Below the pieces are notes generated by a model. The model ran no database searches, was not told where the DNA came from, and saw only the letters and a program-made list of their open reading frames with translations. Positions 45,108 through 56,542 of a DNA stretch of 64,000 nt are shown piece after piece. Each line of letters starts with the position of its first letter. Positions within the stretch are counted from its first letter, which is position 1. Source of the DNA: Zopfochytrium polystomum (Eukaryota > Chytridiomycota > Chytridiomycetes > Chytridiales > Chytridiaceae); contig JAIVFJ010000159.1 in assembly GCA_025765615.1 (NCBI GenBank), positions 88,642 through 152,641 of the forward strand, read 5' to 3'. The translations under genes and the position numbers were made by a program.

Positions 45108-46401
45108 CTAAGGGATCAATTCCAGTTTGATTTTTCTAAATTTTTCTACAATGTAGCCATCAGTGGTCAACCGTTATAGACTACATCCAGGTATCACCGC
45201 AGCAAACCCACCTCATGCACTACAGACTTACAGTGACCATCTTCTCTTGCACTTCGCCTGCACCACCGCAAGCCCTAACCGCCAACTGCTCAACGACCCC
45301 ATTGCAATCCCCCAGGGAAAGTGCCCTGCATTTCGTTTCAAGCCTTCGGAGGATGTCGCCTTGACGGCAGCGACGCCCCAACAGGTCCTCCACACCACCG
45401 CGGCTGCAGGGTTCTGCCAGAACGCTGCATACAGTGCCACCACCACCACCACCACCACCACCACCACCACCACCACTACGGACCGCAGCGGAGAGGCAAC
45501 GCCCGCCCGACGCTCCCTGGCATATGCTGCACCCTTGAGGCCGATGCTGTGGACGACCTTTTTGGCCGCCCACACCGCCCACTGGGCAGCCATTGTTCTG
45601 GACCCACCTACCCCACTCGGTGTTAGCTCCCTAACCCCCGGCGGGAATGATGGGCGTGCGACCCCCAGGGCAAAAGTAGCGCCTTACGGGATGGAATGGA
45701 ACGGGATGCGCACGCGACGGCGAGGGGTGGGGGGCGCGGGCGACGACGGGAAGGTGGGAATGTGAGTGTTAAGAGAGGGATTGTAGTTGAGGGAGAGAGC
45801 GAGAGGGAAAAAAGAAAACAACCACCAAGAAAATGAAGAAAACGGGCGCGTCTGGCCGTCCGCCATGAGGAAGAAAGAAAAGAAACGAAAAGCGGAGGAT
45901 CCATGGAGCACATCCCCAGCCCGCGTCTACTAACCCCTCCCGTGCACCTATCTAGCTTCTCTCCGCCCGACCTGTAAGGTTTGACTCCTTGGGTCAGGTG
46001 TGCAGGGACGGCATCGATGTCTCTCTTCGCTCCGAACCGCCGGGCCAGAAATTAATTAGGAGGGACTCTCATATGCACAACCATTAGCCACAACTCTCTC
46101 TCCTGGTAATAGCAGAAGAGAGCCAGGGAGGGACGGCGATCACAAGCCAACAGAAAAATACTCAGTTGCCCTACGCGACGCGACGGGAGCGCGACGCGAC
46201 TGGAAGAACGACGCGTACCATTATTCGACCTGAATCGACGCACGCGCAATTGACGCGTGCCGGCGTAGCGCTCTGTCACAGATTACCAAATCACACTGAA
46301 AATCCAGCGACCCCCCGAAAACCCACCGACAACGAGGGCAGCGAGCAAGACGACGACGACGAACGACGTACGCCCTGAGCTCCACCTGTGCAGTGCCAGC
46401 A
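45108..46401 (+). other. Intergenic region with a doubtful open frame
   Basis: An open frame at 45163-45765 (200 residues) runs through a (CCA)n tract encoding polythreonine. It resembles no family I know, and frames on the opposite strand are equally open, so it is probably not a gene. The region immediately follows the chromovirus and leads to the cyclic-nucleotide-binding gene. Confidence 0.35.
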
Positions 46402-49374
46402 ATGTCGGCGGCGGCGGTGACGACGGCCGCGGCCATCGCCGAGTCCTCCAGTATTGATGCACCTTTACTCGCGATCCGACACGACCACTACCACCAGCAC
46501 CACCACCACCAGCACCATCGCCCGACCTCGGCGCGCGTCGTGACGCCCCCTCGTCCCTCCGCGCGGCCCTCAACAGCTCCCTCCACCTCCCGCCACAGCA
46601 GCGGCCCGGCGTCGACGGCGGCGGCCGCCGCGACCACAATGGCCGCCGTAGCAGCCTCGCCTCGCGGTCCAGACTGGACGACCCTGCCGCCACGAACGAT
46701 CACGCTCAGCTCCGCGCCAACGACCTCCTTCGGCCTCAAGACGCGGCCACGCTCGTCCCCTGGCGCCCGCACGGGCGACGCCACCACCTCGTCGCCCCCT
46801 GCAGTCGCGTTTCCTTACACGGTCCTCGACGCCCTCCAGCGATCCGGCATGGATCACGTCCCGCGCCACGGCATCCAGCACTACGTGCGCGAACACCGCC
46901 TGCGCGCCTACTCCTCCTCCTCAACCGCCTCCCCCTCGGCGGCCACAGGTCCCTGCACCCCCGGACCCCTCCTTCGCCGCCCCGCCTCCGCGAGCGCCGC
47001 CGCCTCCACGACGCGCATCAGCGGAGCGAGCGCAGGCATCTCCGCCGCCGCCCCCGCCCCCCAAGCCGATCGCGACGTCGTCGACGCCGCGCGGCTGTTC
47101 CAGATCACCGAGGCGTTCATGAGGGAGCACGACCTCATGCCGCCCGACGACGACGGTGACGGCCTCTTTGACGACGCCGCAGCCAAGCGTCGCTGGAAGC
47201 TCACCGAAGACCAGGCCGCCCGCATCCGTGCGTGGCTCGTCAGCGACGCGCCCTTGCAAAGGGGCGCCACCGCCGAGGACGAGCTCCATAGCCTCTACGC
47301 CCTCGCAGGCAGCGCCCGCGGCCTCCATCAGCGACATAACCCGCAGCACCGTGGCAATCCTCGCCTCGTCGTCAGCGTCAGTGTCAGCCACGCTGAGCCG
47401 GACCACGTGCCGTCGGTCTTTGTGGACGCTGCAGAAGCTGGCGCCGGGACGCCCAACCCTCACGCCGAGCTTGTGGAGGCCGCGGCCGAAGGCGGTGGGA
47501 AAGGCGGGCCGTCCGCGCGGGTGACCGAGGACGCCGGCGCCCTCCACGACATGTTCATGCGGCGCGTCCGCAGCTGCATCAGGCTGTCGTCGTCGTCGTC
47601 GCGCCCGTCGTCGGCGTCCTCGGCCGGTCGGTCGTCGCAGCAGCTGCTGCAGGCTCGACTCGCGTCGACCGCACCGCCTACCTTGACTGCTTCCCGCTCC
47701 TCCTCCTTCAGCGCCTCGACGCCCTCGTCGTTTGCTTTCGCCTCGTCTCGCCGCACCTCTGCTGCCGCCGCCGACCGGCCGCCCCGTCCCGTATCCGCTC
47801 CCCAACCGCGGCGTTTCGCCCCCGGCGAGCAGCGCCGCCCCTCCACCCCAACCGCCGCCGGTAAGGCGAAGTCGACGGTCTCCCACCGCCCGCGCTCTGC
47901 CCCCGTAGCGAAAACGCCCACCGGCCCTGAGACGTCGCCGTACGCCGCCTCCCACCGCCGCCACCACATCGCCCGCGAGCATGCTCGCCAGCTTCACCAC
48001 CAGCCGGACCGCCACCACCACCCAGAGGCAGCAAGGAGAGCCTCCACCACTGCCGCAACAACAGGTGGCCCTGCACTGGCTGCCGCGACCGCAGCCTCCG
48101 GCCGCGCGGTGCACACTCCGACGCGCGTCACGCTCACCCCCGCCGACCGCGCCGCCGTCGTCCGCACATACTTCCGCCGCAAAATCCTCCACGCCGCGCC
48201 TGCCGACGACACGTCGCACTACCGCCTGGTCGCCGACGCCGCCGCCGCGGAAGTCGCCGCCGCCGCCGCCGCTGCCGCCGCCACCGCTGCCGCCGCCGCT
48301 CCCGGAAAGCCCGCGGCGCCAGGGTCCGCGCCCACCGCTGCTGCCCCAACCTTCTCAGTCGACGCGTTCATCCGCGCCCACGTCCACGCCGCAAATGCTG
48401 CAGAGGCCAAGGCCGAGAGCAAAATGATTGCCGCCCAGGCCGCCGAAGCCGAAGCCGCCGCCGTTGCCACTGGAGACGCCGAGGCAGACGCCGACGGAAT
48501 CGACGCGCTGCCCGCCCAACACCACAACCGCCGTCTTTCCGCGGCCGCCGGCGGCCCACCAGCAAACACCACCACCACAACGGCCCTCGAGCGCCGGACC
48601 TCCCTCGCCCTCGCCATCCTCCTCGCCGACGACCTCCGCCCCGCCGCTGCCGCCGCCACCTCCGCCGCCGCCGCCCACCCGCCAGCGAGCCCCCTCGCCC
48701 CGCAGCAACGCCCGCACCCGACCCCCGCCGCCGCGGCCGTCCTCGCCGCGTTCCACCGCAGCATCCGCAAACCCCCCGTCGACAGGACCCTCCTCGACGT
48801 CAAACGCATCTTCGCCGTGCTCCGCCCGCTGCGCGGGTTCCGTAGCTTCAGCGACTTTCTCCTCGGACAGATATGCAGCGTCGCCGCCGCCGTCGCCATC
48901 GAGGGCGACCGCGCCGTTTTCAAGCAGGGTACGTGAGGGCTTGTTTTTTTTTTTTTTTTTTTTCAGCAACGTCCCCGACGCCCAGGTAAAAAACCACCGC
49001 CCCTCTTCGCCTCCGGAAAAATATACCCAACACGCTTAGGCGACCCCCCGACCTGCTGGTTCGTGCTCCTCGCCGGCGCCGCCGCCGTCCACGTCTCGCC
49101 CACCGGCGACCCCGCCGACAGCAAGCTCGTCGCACGCCTCAACCCAGGCGACAGCTTTGGCGATGTCGCGCTGTACGCCGACGCCCAGCGCGGCGCCTCC
49201 ATCATCACCACCGAGCCGTGCGTGCTGGTCAAGATCGAAAAGGTTTGAAGAGGTGGAATCCCCCTACGCCAATTCGAATGCCTTCCACCCCCTTCCAACC
49301 CCCAACCCGACGCGGAAAATAAAACTCTCGAAAACTTCCAACACGCAGTAACCCACACGTACCCATACATCCCC

Positions 49375-49405
<31 letters not shown>

Positions 49406-50749
49406 AACTCCAACTCAAGACTGACTACCTCCGCATCATCCGCTTCGTGCACGAGAAGCAGAACCTCCACGCGTACAACGCCATCAAGAAGGCGCCGCTG
49501 CTCGCCGGCTGGTCCCCGGCGTCTATCCGTGCGGTTCTTGTCAAGATGCGCGAAGACGTCTTTGAGCGCGGACAGACCATCTTCAGCGAAGGTGTGTGTG
49601 TGTGTGTGTGCGCGTTGTTGGAACCCGTCTCCAGAAAAAAGAAACTAACTAATCTGAACTAAACTGAACTAAAAACCAGGCGACGAGATCACGCGCTTCT
49701 ACATCGTCAAGAGCGGCGTCTGTTCCGTACTCATGCAGCCGCCCGCGGAGGCGTCATCGTCGTCGTCGCGGCCGCTGTCAGCCTCCGGCGGCAGGAAGCA
49801 GCAACCCATCTTTGTCAGCCTCATCCCCGCCCTCGCCTATTTTGGCGAGGACGCCCTCGCCGCCGCTGCTGGCTCCGCGTCCGTCGTCGCCCGCTACTCG
49901 GTCGTCGCAGGCGACGCCCGCCGCCGCCGCCGCCAAAGCAGCAGCAGCAGCACCACTCTCCCCACCTCAGCAACAAACTCGCCGCTCTCTCGCAGCACCA
50001 GTAACAGGTACAACAACGCTGCCACTACCCCGACCACTTCCCACCCGCCCCCGCCCCCGCCACCGCCCACAACCGTCCTGTCCCTCTCCCTCATCGAGGC
50101 CCGCCAGATCTTCCTCAACGCCGCCCGACCCACCCCGTGGGCGCGCCTCGCCGGCTCCGCGCCGCCGCAGCCGTCGCATCCGCATCAGCATCAGCCGCTG
50201 TCGACCGGGACGCACTCGGCGGCCGGCGCGACCGACGGCGGCGGCGGCGGCGGCGCGGACGAAGGAGGTGAAGGAGGAGACGAGCACGGCCCCCCGCCGC
50301 CGCCACCCGCGTCTCCCGGCGCGCTCGCGGCGTTCCTGGCCGCCCGCGCCCGCCGCGCCGCGTGGATGCGTCTGAGACGCAGGGAGCTCGCGCGGCTCGT
50401 CAAGGAGGCCGAGGGCGACCCGACCGCCCGCGTCGACGCGTGGCGGCGGAAGCGCGCCGGCGTCGCGGGGGTGCGCGCTTACGGCGGCGGCGGCGGCGGC
50501 GTCGTCGTGGTGCGTGGTGGCGGCGGCGATCGTCCGCAGGTGCGGCCGGTGGAGGTGGGCGCGGGTGCGGGGGAGGAAGAGCCGCTTCTGGTGGAAGATG
50601 AGGAAGAGGAGGAGGAAGAAGAGGCGAGGGAGGTGGAGGACGATTTTGGGGACGAAGACGATGAGGAGGCTGCAGACGGTGGCGGTGGCGGTGGGATTGG
50701 TGCTGCGGCGGGGGCTGTCGCGCGACGGGTGCGGTGGGGCGCAGCGTAG
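46402..50749 (+). CDS. Large protein with two cyclic-nucleotide-binding domains
   Basis: Four exons, 46402-48928, 49040-49242, 49420-49591 and 49680-50749, join in phase to give 1323 residues. The first 780 residues are low-complexity (His, Ala, Ser, Pro, Arg). The first CNB domain (about 815-940) has FSDFLLGQICSVAA, a GD turn, WFVLLAG and the phosphate-binding cassette FGDVALYADAQRGAS (882-896; Asp in place of the usual Glu). The second begins at 945-970 (ERGQTIFSEGDEITRFYIVKSG), reaches YFGEDAL near 1022, and is then interrupted by Arg/Ser/Thr/Pro/Gly-rich inserts. The tail is acidic. No kinase or channel domain is present, so this is a PKA-regulatory-like or CNB-only sensor protein. Whether it still binds cAMP or cGMP is uncertain. 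Confidence 0.85.
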
Positions 50750-51351
50750 CGGTGGTGGGCCTGAGGCCGTCGCATACGTCCGCTGCGTAAGTTGATCGAC
50801 GTTGGAAGAGACGAGAGCGGTGGAAGAACCTTTGAGATAAGCCCACAGTGCAACTTTCCCTTCCAAATTTGAGCAAAACTGCTCTTCATTCTGCCATCAG
50901 GCACATGAAGAAGCCCCGAGTCTCGAGACGGTTGCTCTGTTGCAGTTACGAGGAAAAGTCTTTTGAAAATACTGTTAATTTTTCCATGAGTAGAACAGTG
51001 GCAAAAATCTGCCTTTGGGGGCCCGGCAAATTTGATTTGACCACCAAATTCTTTCAATGAACATCGCTGTCTGATGGAGGTTTATCAAATAGAAAATCAG
51101 CAGCTGATTCTCGCCTGATGGCTTTGAATTTTTGGTTGGAAAGCCGCGCTTAATGCTAATACGATCCGTGATGAGCCCCTCTGAAGAAGCGAAGCTTGCA
51201 AAGAGATGGAAAATTGACACCCCCAAACACAAAAAAAAATAAGAAAGGCCGTGTATAGAACATAGGATGATAGGAAAGCTATTGTTCGAGCGAGACAACG
51301 GACGACTCCCTAAGTGGCCGGTTGATGATCACCTTCCAAGGAGAAGGATCC
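50750..51351. other. Intergenic region before the tRNA gene
   Basis: No gene or repeat recognised. Confidence 0.4.
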
Positions 51352-51423
51352 GAGCGTAGCAGGACTCGAACCTGCAATCTTTCGATTCGAAGTCGAACGC
51401 GGTAACCATTTCGCCATACGCCC
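51352..51423 (-). tRNA. tRNA-Arg (anticodon UCG)
   Basis: 72 nt on the minus strand folding into a full cloverleaf: acceptor GGGCGTA/TACGCTC (one G-T pair), D-arm GCG/CGC, anticodon stem TTCGA/TCGAA with loop CTTCGAA giving anticodon TCG, a 5-nt variable loop, and T-arm GCAGG/CCTGC with loop TTCGAGT. Anticodon UCG decodes CGA arginine. No intron, and CCA is not encoded, as usual for nuclear tRNA genes. Confidence 0.95.
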
Positions 51424-51556
51424 ATGCAGGTTCATTATTTGTCAGTAAGTTCGATTATTACCTCCACAACCAATTTGTTTTTATGTTGGACATGGCCAGT
51501 GTTACAGAAATCTTGGTCCTTGGTCGACTGAAGTGGCATTTGGACATTGGGTGGGA

Positions 51557-52198
51557 TGCGAGACTGCTCTCTCTAAATCTCCTCACCTTGGACAAAGGTG
51601 GAAACTGGAGCATGGATCTAATTGAACAAACCTGGAGGGTGTCTTAGGGGCACTAGACAGGAGCGTATATTTGGAGTCATGGACAGCCCATTAAAAATAC
51701 AAGGAAATCTTTAACACATAAGAAGAAAATGTTCTCACACCAAAGCATGAAAACGACACAAGCATCAAGAAAGCATGATCACTGATGGGAAACACAGAAG
51801 GGACAAAGCGAAAGCCCGTCAAGCCAGAGACAGACCAGCTGAACTGGTGGAATTTCAGTCAAGCCAGCCTAAGGGGAGTGGTAAGCTGCGAGAACTCATA
51901 AAAAGAAACAACAAACCGAACAAAACGACAAGTCAAGCCATTAGTTGAAGGGGCTTGGAGACACAAAGGGCAGATGGAACAGTTAGTGTGCAGAAGTGCC
52001 TGTTGAACCAAATAAGAACTGTTTTCCACTGAATAGAACCAGACACAACTTCTCGCATTAAAGAGAGTGTCCCAACTCAATCCGAGGAACTCCTCTTGAA
52101 AAATAAGTAAACATCACCTGTATGTATTCAAACACTAGTCCAAATCAATCTGACCTCACAGCCCTGCATACAATTCGTTCTACAGATTTGGTATTACA
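51557..52198 (+). repeat. Internally deleted relative of the 29.1-30.8 kb LTR
   Basis: Blocks in the same order as at 29095-30777 (GAGACTGCTCTCTCTAAATC; CACTAGACAGGA; GTTAGTGTGCAGAAGTG; TTTTCCACTGAATAGAACC) end in ATTACA followed by TGGTAGAC, the same type of junction. About 1 kb of the interior is missing. Confidence 0.6.
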
Positions 52199-52230
52199 TG
52201 GTAGACATGAATTCTCAATTACTGAGTTGT

Positions 52231-52470
52231 TGTTAGGTGGAACTGACTGGCTAGCAGCAAGAGGCACAAGACAGACCCGAACCTATTGTTACTGTCAGTT
52301 ATCGTTCTCACGATGCCCATGGGAGAGCAAGCCACCGCCAATGCAGACCTGGGCGCTGGCTTGCGCTGATGACAAATACTCCAAGTATTAAGTGGAATGG
52401 AAACCCGGTGTCAACAGTTTTCCTCCTCCTCTGCTCAAGCAGATAATATTGGAGAGGTTTTTACCCTGTG
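52231..52470 (+). repeat. Truncated LTR, 413-bp family
   Basis: Starts TGTTAGGTGGAACTG and matches the first 240 bp of the solo LTR at 54298; it stops at ACCCTGTG. It sits just after the LTR-like repeat ending at 52198. Confidence 0.85.
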
Positions 52471-53540
52471 AGACAAATGCCATGAAACATACAAAAATGA
52501 GAAAAGAAAATCCACCTCAAAACGAAGGGGAAAAAAGATGAGAAGCCAAAGTTTTCAGACCAGCGCTGTAAAACAAAAGTATTTCTACAGGCGCATGGGA
52601 GCAAAGAAGTGACCATGGCTTCAGATTGAAACCTATCAAATTGACAGAGCGAAGCACAACAATGTGGTGTCTGGGCTGTGGTAAAAAGCACTCGTACAGC
52701 GATTATATACCTCAAGAGGAGTGCAAATGGGTCAGAGGATTTGTTCAAGAAGACAAAAAAGGAGAAAAAACCCCTCATGCTGATGCTCCACAAACACATA
52801 GGAGTGACAGCAAGATTCTGTCGGACAAATAACCTTATTCAGCCCCAAAACAGCGTGCTTAAGGCTGCGCACTGCTGTTTCAGAGCGGTTATTCCAGTGA
52901 GTTCACCCCGCATCCGCACAGGCGGCCGTTGAAAAGAAGCCTCTGCTACCACTTTGGCAGAGGGGGAACCGCAAATACACCAAAATTTTGGGAGGGAACT
53001 AATTGCGAATACCCAGGTTATTTGGAGCCGTTTGCATGTAGACACCAAAGTGCATGTGTTTTCAGGAACATCCATTCATTTCAACCCTGCGCAATGACAT
53101 GGCAGGAAGGTGGAGGCTGTGGAGCTTCGGTGTATTGCCATCATTTGGCTGATTTGGCTGACAGGAACTCCCATGGTGGTGGTTGCTCAGCTGGCAACCC
53201 CGCAAACTGCCAATGCAGGCCTGTGCAATCCACTTGGTGCTCAACACCGTGCCCAACAGACACCAATAGCTTCCAGCAACGCTTTGCTGCACTCCAGAGA
53301 CAAGAATTTAGAGCGTTGCTACAATTAAGTAGCCCTGCCCGTCAATTGCAGTGGTGTATAACACAAGGATTGTAGGTACTGAAGCTGCGAGCGGCAAAGA
53401 CGCCTTGCCACCAGATGTCAATTCCCAGACCAGGAAAGTGGCTGACTGTTACATAATCATGTGGTCTAAACTCTTGAGGTGGGCCGCAGAAGTTCCTTGC
53501 TTCAACTGCCTGGTCCTGACCAATTGGACATGTCCAGAGG
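52471..53540. other. Stretch without recognisable gene
   Basis: Open frames exist (for instance 52929-53375, cysteine-rich) but none resembles a known family and there is no supporting context. Confidence 0.35.
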
Positions 53541-53769
53541 TGGAAACGGTCTACTCTGAGTGAGTGAGTGGAAGGAGTGAATGAAGTGGAGATGTGTGTT
53601 TGTGGGTGGTCCTTCTCCCCAATTTCGAGAGAAAGAGAAAAACTCTGCTATGAATAATTGATACATAATGATGACTCCCATGGGCATCATGAGAACAATA
53701 ACTGACAGTCACAATAGGTTCGAGTCCGTCTTGTGCCTCTTGCTGCTAACCAGTCAGTTCTGCCTAACA
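53541..53769 (-). repeat. Internally deleted LTR, 413-bp family
   Basis: Reverse-orientation copy with both ends recognisable (TGGAAACGGTCTACTCTGAG at left, CTGCCTAACA at right) and the middle 190 bp missing. Confidence 0.75.
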
Positions 53770-53908
53770 ACTTCCATCACCAAGCTGATGGAAGGAGGGA
53801 TAGAAAATCTGTGGCAGTGCCTTGGTGGTTCCAGTCAATACTTCCCTTCAAATCCAGGTCTCTCAAGGTGATAGGAATGACTTGGCTGGTGAGGTATTGT
53901 TTGGTGGT

Positions 53909-54170
53909 TGTCAGGAACAGGGCAGGACAGGACAAGGCAGACAAGGACTGAGAGGAGTGATGATTGTATTGGAAACAATAATTCACTTCAGGGATGGGAC
54001 AGGTCCCCCATCCCCTTTTTATACCTTTTGAGAGAGTTCCTTGTCAAGTCTCAAAGAAAGTTCCAGAAAGAGCATTTAGTAATACAATGATACCAATGAT
54101 ACCAATGACAACAAGACAAGTCAGGAAAGCAAAGAAGGTTCCAGAGGAATCCAGAGGGTGATTCATAACA
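53909..54170 (-). repeat. LTR of chromovirus copy 3, heat-shock-element array lost
   Basis: 262 bp, against 353 in intact copies. The missing sequence is the phased GAA/TTC array; only one GAACCTTC remains. The TATAAAAAG box is retained. Confidence 0.88.
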
Positions 54171-54297
54171 TCATCCTCCACTTTTAGGACTCTTCTGCAA
54201 CTTGGGGTACCTGGTCTTGAACTTGAGCAGAAGGTCTTGGCAGTGAGTGAGATTTGACTCAGGTTCCCAGGTGTTGTCAGCATCTGAGTAACCTTTC

Positions 54298-54710
54298 TGT
54301 TAGGCGGAACTGAATGGTTAGCAAGCAAGAGGCACAAGACGGACCCAAACCTATTGTGACTGTCAGTTATCATTCTCACGATGCCCATGGGAGAGCGAAC
54401 CACTGCCAATGCAGACCTGGGCACTGGCTTGCACTGATGACCAATACTCCAAGTATTAAGTGGAACGGAAACCCAGTGTCAACAGTTTTCCTCCTCCTCT
54501 GCTCAAGCAGATAATATAGGAGAGGTTTTACCCTGTGCCAGTCACGCTTGCCTAGCAACTATTACAGCGTGCATATCATCATTATGTATCAATAATTCAT
54601 AACAGAGTTTTTCTCTTTTCTCTCCACGTTGGGGAGAAGGACCACCCACAAACACACATCTCCACTTCATTCACTCCTTCCACTCACTCACTCAGAGTAG
54701 ACTGTTTACA
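54298..54710 (+). repeat. Solo LTR, 413-bp family, with 5-bp target duplication
   Basis: TGTTAGGCGGAACTG to AGTAGACTGTTTACA, bordered on both sides by CTTTC (54293-54297 and 54711-54715). It contains GATAATATAGGAGAG (TATA-like) and CAATAATTCATAAC. It interrupts the chromodomain of chromovirus copy 3 exactly between KWK and GYSDADN, so that host sequence is rejoined by removing the LTR and one CTTTC. Confidence 0.95.
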
Positions 54711-55025
54711 CTTTCCACTTGACAAGGAACTTTAGTGTCCTTCCAAGCCGCTTGGCGTCCAAGATTTGTTTAATCTCAAATTCCTCTTCACCTTCAACCT
54801 CAACTGGAGGCGGAGGAGGAACAACTCTGCCTGGAATGGAGTTGGCCACAAACTTCTCCAAAAGGCTGACATGGAAATCTGGGTGGATCTTCATGGATGC
54901 AGGGGATCCAGCTTGAAGGTAACTGGGATCATTTGCTCCAAGATCTTGAAAGTACCTGCCAACCAACTTGTCCTCCAACACCTGGCTCCTGGAACTACTG
55001 GGAAAACTTTGATGAACTGAATGAC

Positions 55026-55222
55026 TGAGAGACTACACTGAGGTCTCAGTGATAATGTCTAGGGATTTTATTCGCAAAAACAAGCGTACCTGTCATAAAA
55101 CTGCAAGGATAGGGACTCCTATTATTATTCCCAGCTCTTTAGTTTCCAAGGCGTTATCAAAGTGTATTTGCGGGTAACCAGTCTTTACTATTGGGCCTAC
55201 TTTTACTACTTTTGTCTTAACA
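55026..55222 (-). repeat. 197-bp LTR-like repeat (TGTTAAGAC family)
   Basis: On the minus strand it begins TGTTAAGACAAAAGTAG and ends GTAGTCTCTCA, with AATAAAATCCCTAGA near the end. Parts recur at 11509-11610 and, in plus orientation, at 61673-61737. Confidence 0.6.
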
Positions 55223-55952
55223 GTTTCCGTTGCGCCAGGGTTTTCTCAACGTATTTCCTTTTTAGTGGCAAATGGAGACTGCCTGACTGCCTAGGGATGG
55301 GGTGCCTGACAGGCTGTATCTCAAGCCCACCTAATTTATTATTTATTTTTCCCACTTGTACATACACGCATAGGGTTGGGGGGACTTAAAGTATTTGTGG
55401 TGGATGCTCCAAGTCAGGGGGAGTTGACTTGTCGATTTTCTCTCTCTCTGTTTTTGGGCCATTTCTCTTTTTCCTTTTTTCTTCAATCTGATTTCTGTCC
55501 TTTAGCACCAACACAGAGTCCCTTCAAATCCATCTGGCTCATGGAGGTGAGAGTCTTGAGAGGTGGTACACACCTGGGTGAGTACATGGTCCCTTTGGGG
55601 GCTCCTCTTAAGGGCCGTGGGTGGGGAATGCAGCTGGCCCCACCACTCACTGTGTGACACTGCTGGCTCTGTGTTGGAGTGAGGATCACAGGCACTTGCC
55701 TGCCACAGAGGCAACAGTGACAGCATCATCGGCCCTGCAAGGGTGTTGGTGGCTGGTAGCATGGCCCCTGACACCTGAGAGTTCAATCTACAAGTGCCTG
55801 TCTCGGTCCTATTGCTGTGAGAGTGAGATGTGTGAGTACGAGTGCGATGTGATAAAGCTTGTTGGTTGAGTGATTGTGCTGATGCAGCCCGGTGGGGTGC
55901 GTGTACGATTGCAGGTGTTTCCACGTGTGAGTTCCCTGCTGGCGACCTTCCA
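55223..55952. other. Stretch without recognisable gene
   Basis: CT-rich near 55438-55490. Open frames in this part are not supported by family resemblance. Confidence 0.35.
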
Positions 55953-56134
55953 ACCCTACATAGTCGACTCACTTCTCTCCCTCCCCCGTTGCTGGAGACA
56001 ATGAGGGGCGCTAGGTCGCACCCTGTCCGTACTGTTGCTATTAGCCACTCCTGTTGTATTTGATATTTGGTTCCTGAGATAAAAACCCCTGTTTCCCTCT
56101 TCTCTCTCATTATTCTTTGGTTGTGTTGCGCCCT
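55953..56134 (+). repeat. Repeat with GAGATAAAAACCCC box, left copy
   Basis: CCCTACATAGTCGACTC to TTGTGTTGCGCCCT, matching 61738-61948 in the same orientation. The CCTGAGATAAAAACCCC and CTCTTCTCTCT..TTATTCT motifs suggest the 3' part of an LTR. Copy 2 of the chromovirus starts 16 bp beyond it. Confidence 0.7.
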
Positions 56135-56149
56135 CAGGAGTGCCCTTCC

Positions 56150-56502
56150 TGTTATGAATCACCCTCTGGAAACCTCTGGAACCTTCTAGAACATTCCTTC
56201 ATGGAACCTTCTGGAACCTTCTGGAACCTTCTAGAACATTCCTTCATGGAACCTTGTGGAACCTTCTGGAACCTTCTTTGCTTTCCTGACTTGTCTTGTT
56301 GTCATTGGTATCATTGGTATCATTGCATTACTAATTGCTCTTTCTGGAACTTTCTTGGAGTCTTGACAAGGAACACTCTCAAAAGGTATAAAAGGGGGAT
56401 GGGGGACCTGTCCCATCCCTCAAGTGAATTATTGTTTCCAATACAATCATCACTCCTCTCAGTTCCTTGTCTGCCTTGTCCTGTCCTGCCCTGTTCCTGA
56501 CA
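56150..56502 (+). repeat. 5' LTR of chromovirus copy 2
   Basis: 353 bp with the same heat-shock-element arrays as copy 1 (offset 16358 bp) and TATA box at 56387. Confidence 0.95.
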
Positions 56503-56542
56503 TCATAATTCACTTCACCCTCTCCCACTACTCTCTGCCATC

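Larger units (their letters stand above)
53909..54970 (-). mobile_element. Truncated chromovirus copy 3 with a nested solo LTR
   Basis: Minus-strand remnant of pol (54716-54970, and 54171-54297 beyond the insertion) followed by a 3' LTR at 53909-54170. The pol text includes [22 protein letters not shown] and the start of the chromodomain. It is frame-shifted upstream of that and truncated at about 54970. The chromodomain is split by the solo LTR at 54298-54710. Confidence 0.92.

Noticed and set aside
45163..45765. 200-residue open frame with a polythreonine tract
   Set aside because: Open frames on both strands follow from the (CCA)n tract and GC-rich composition; no family resemblance and no splice or start support.
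46921..48219. 432-residue minus-strand frame opposite the CNB gene
   Set aside because: It is the antisense shadow of a GC-rich, low-complexity exon; it has no domain, while the plus strand has a coherent spliced gene.
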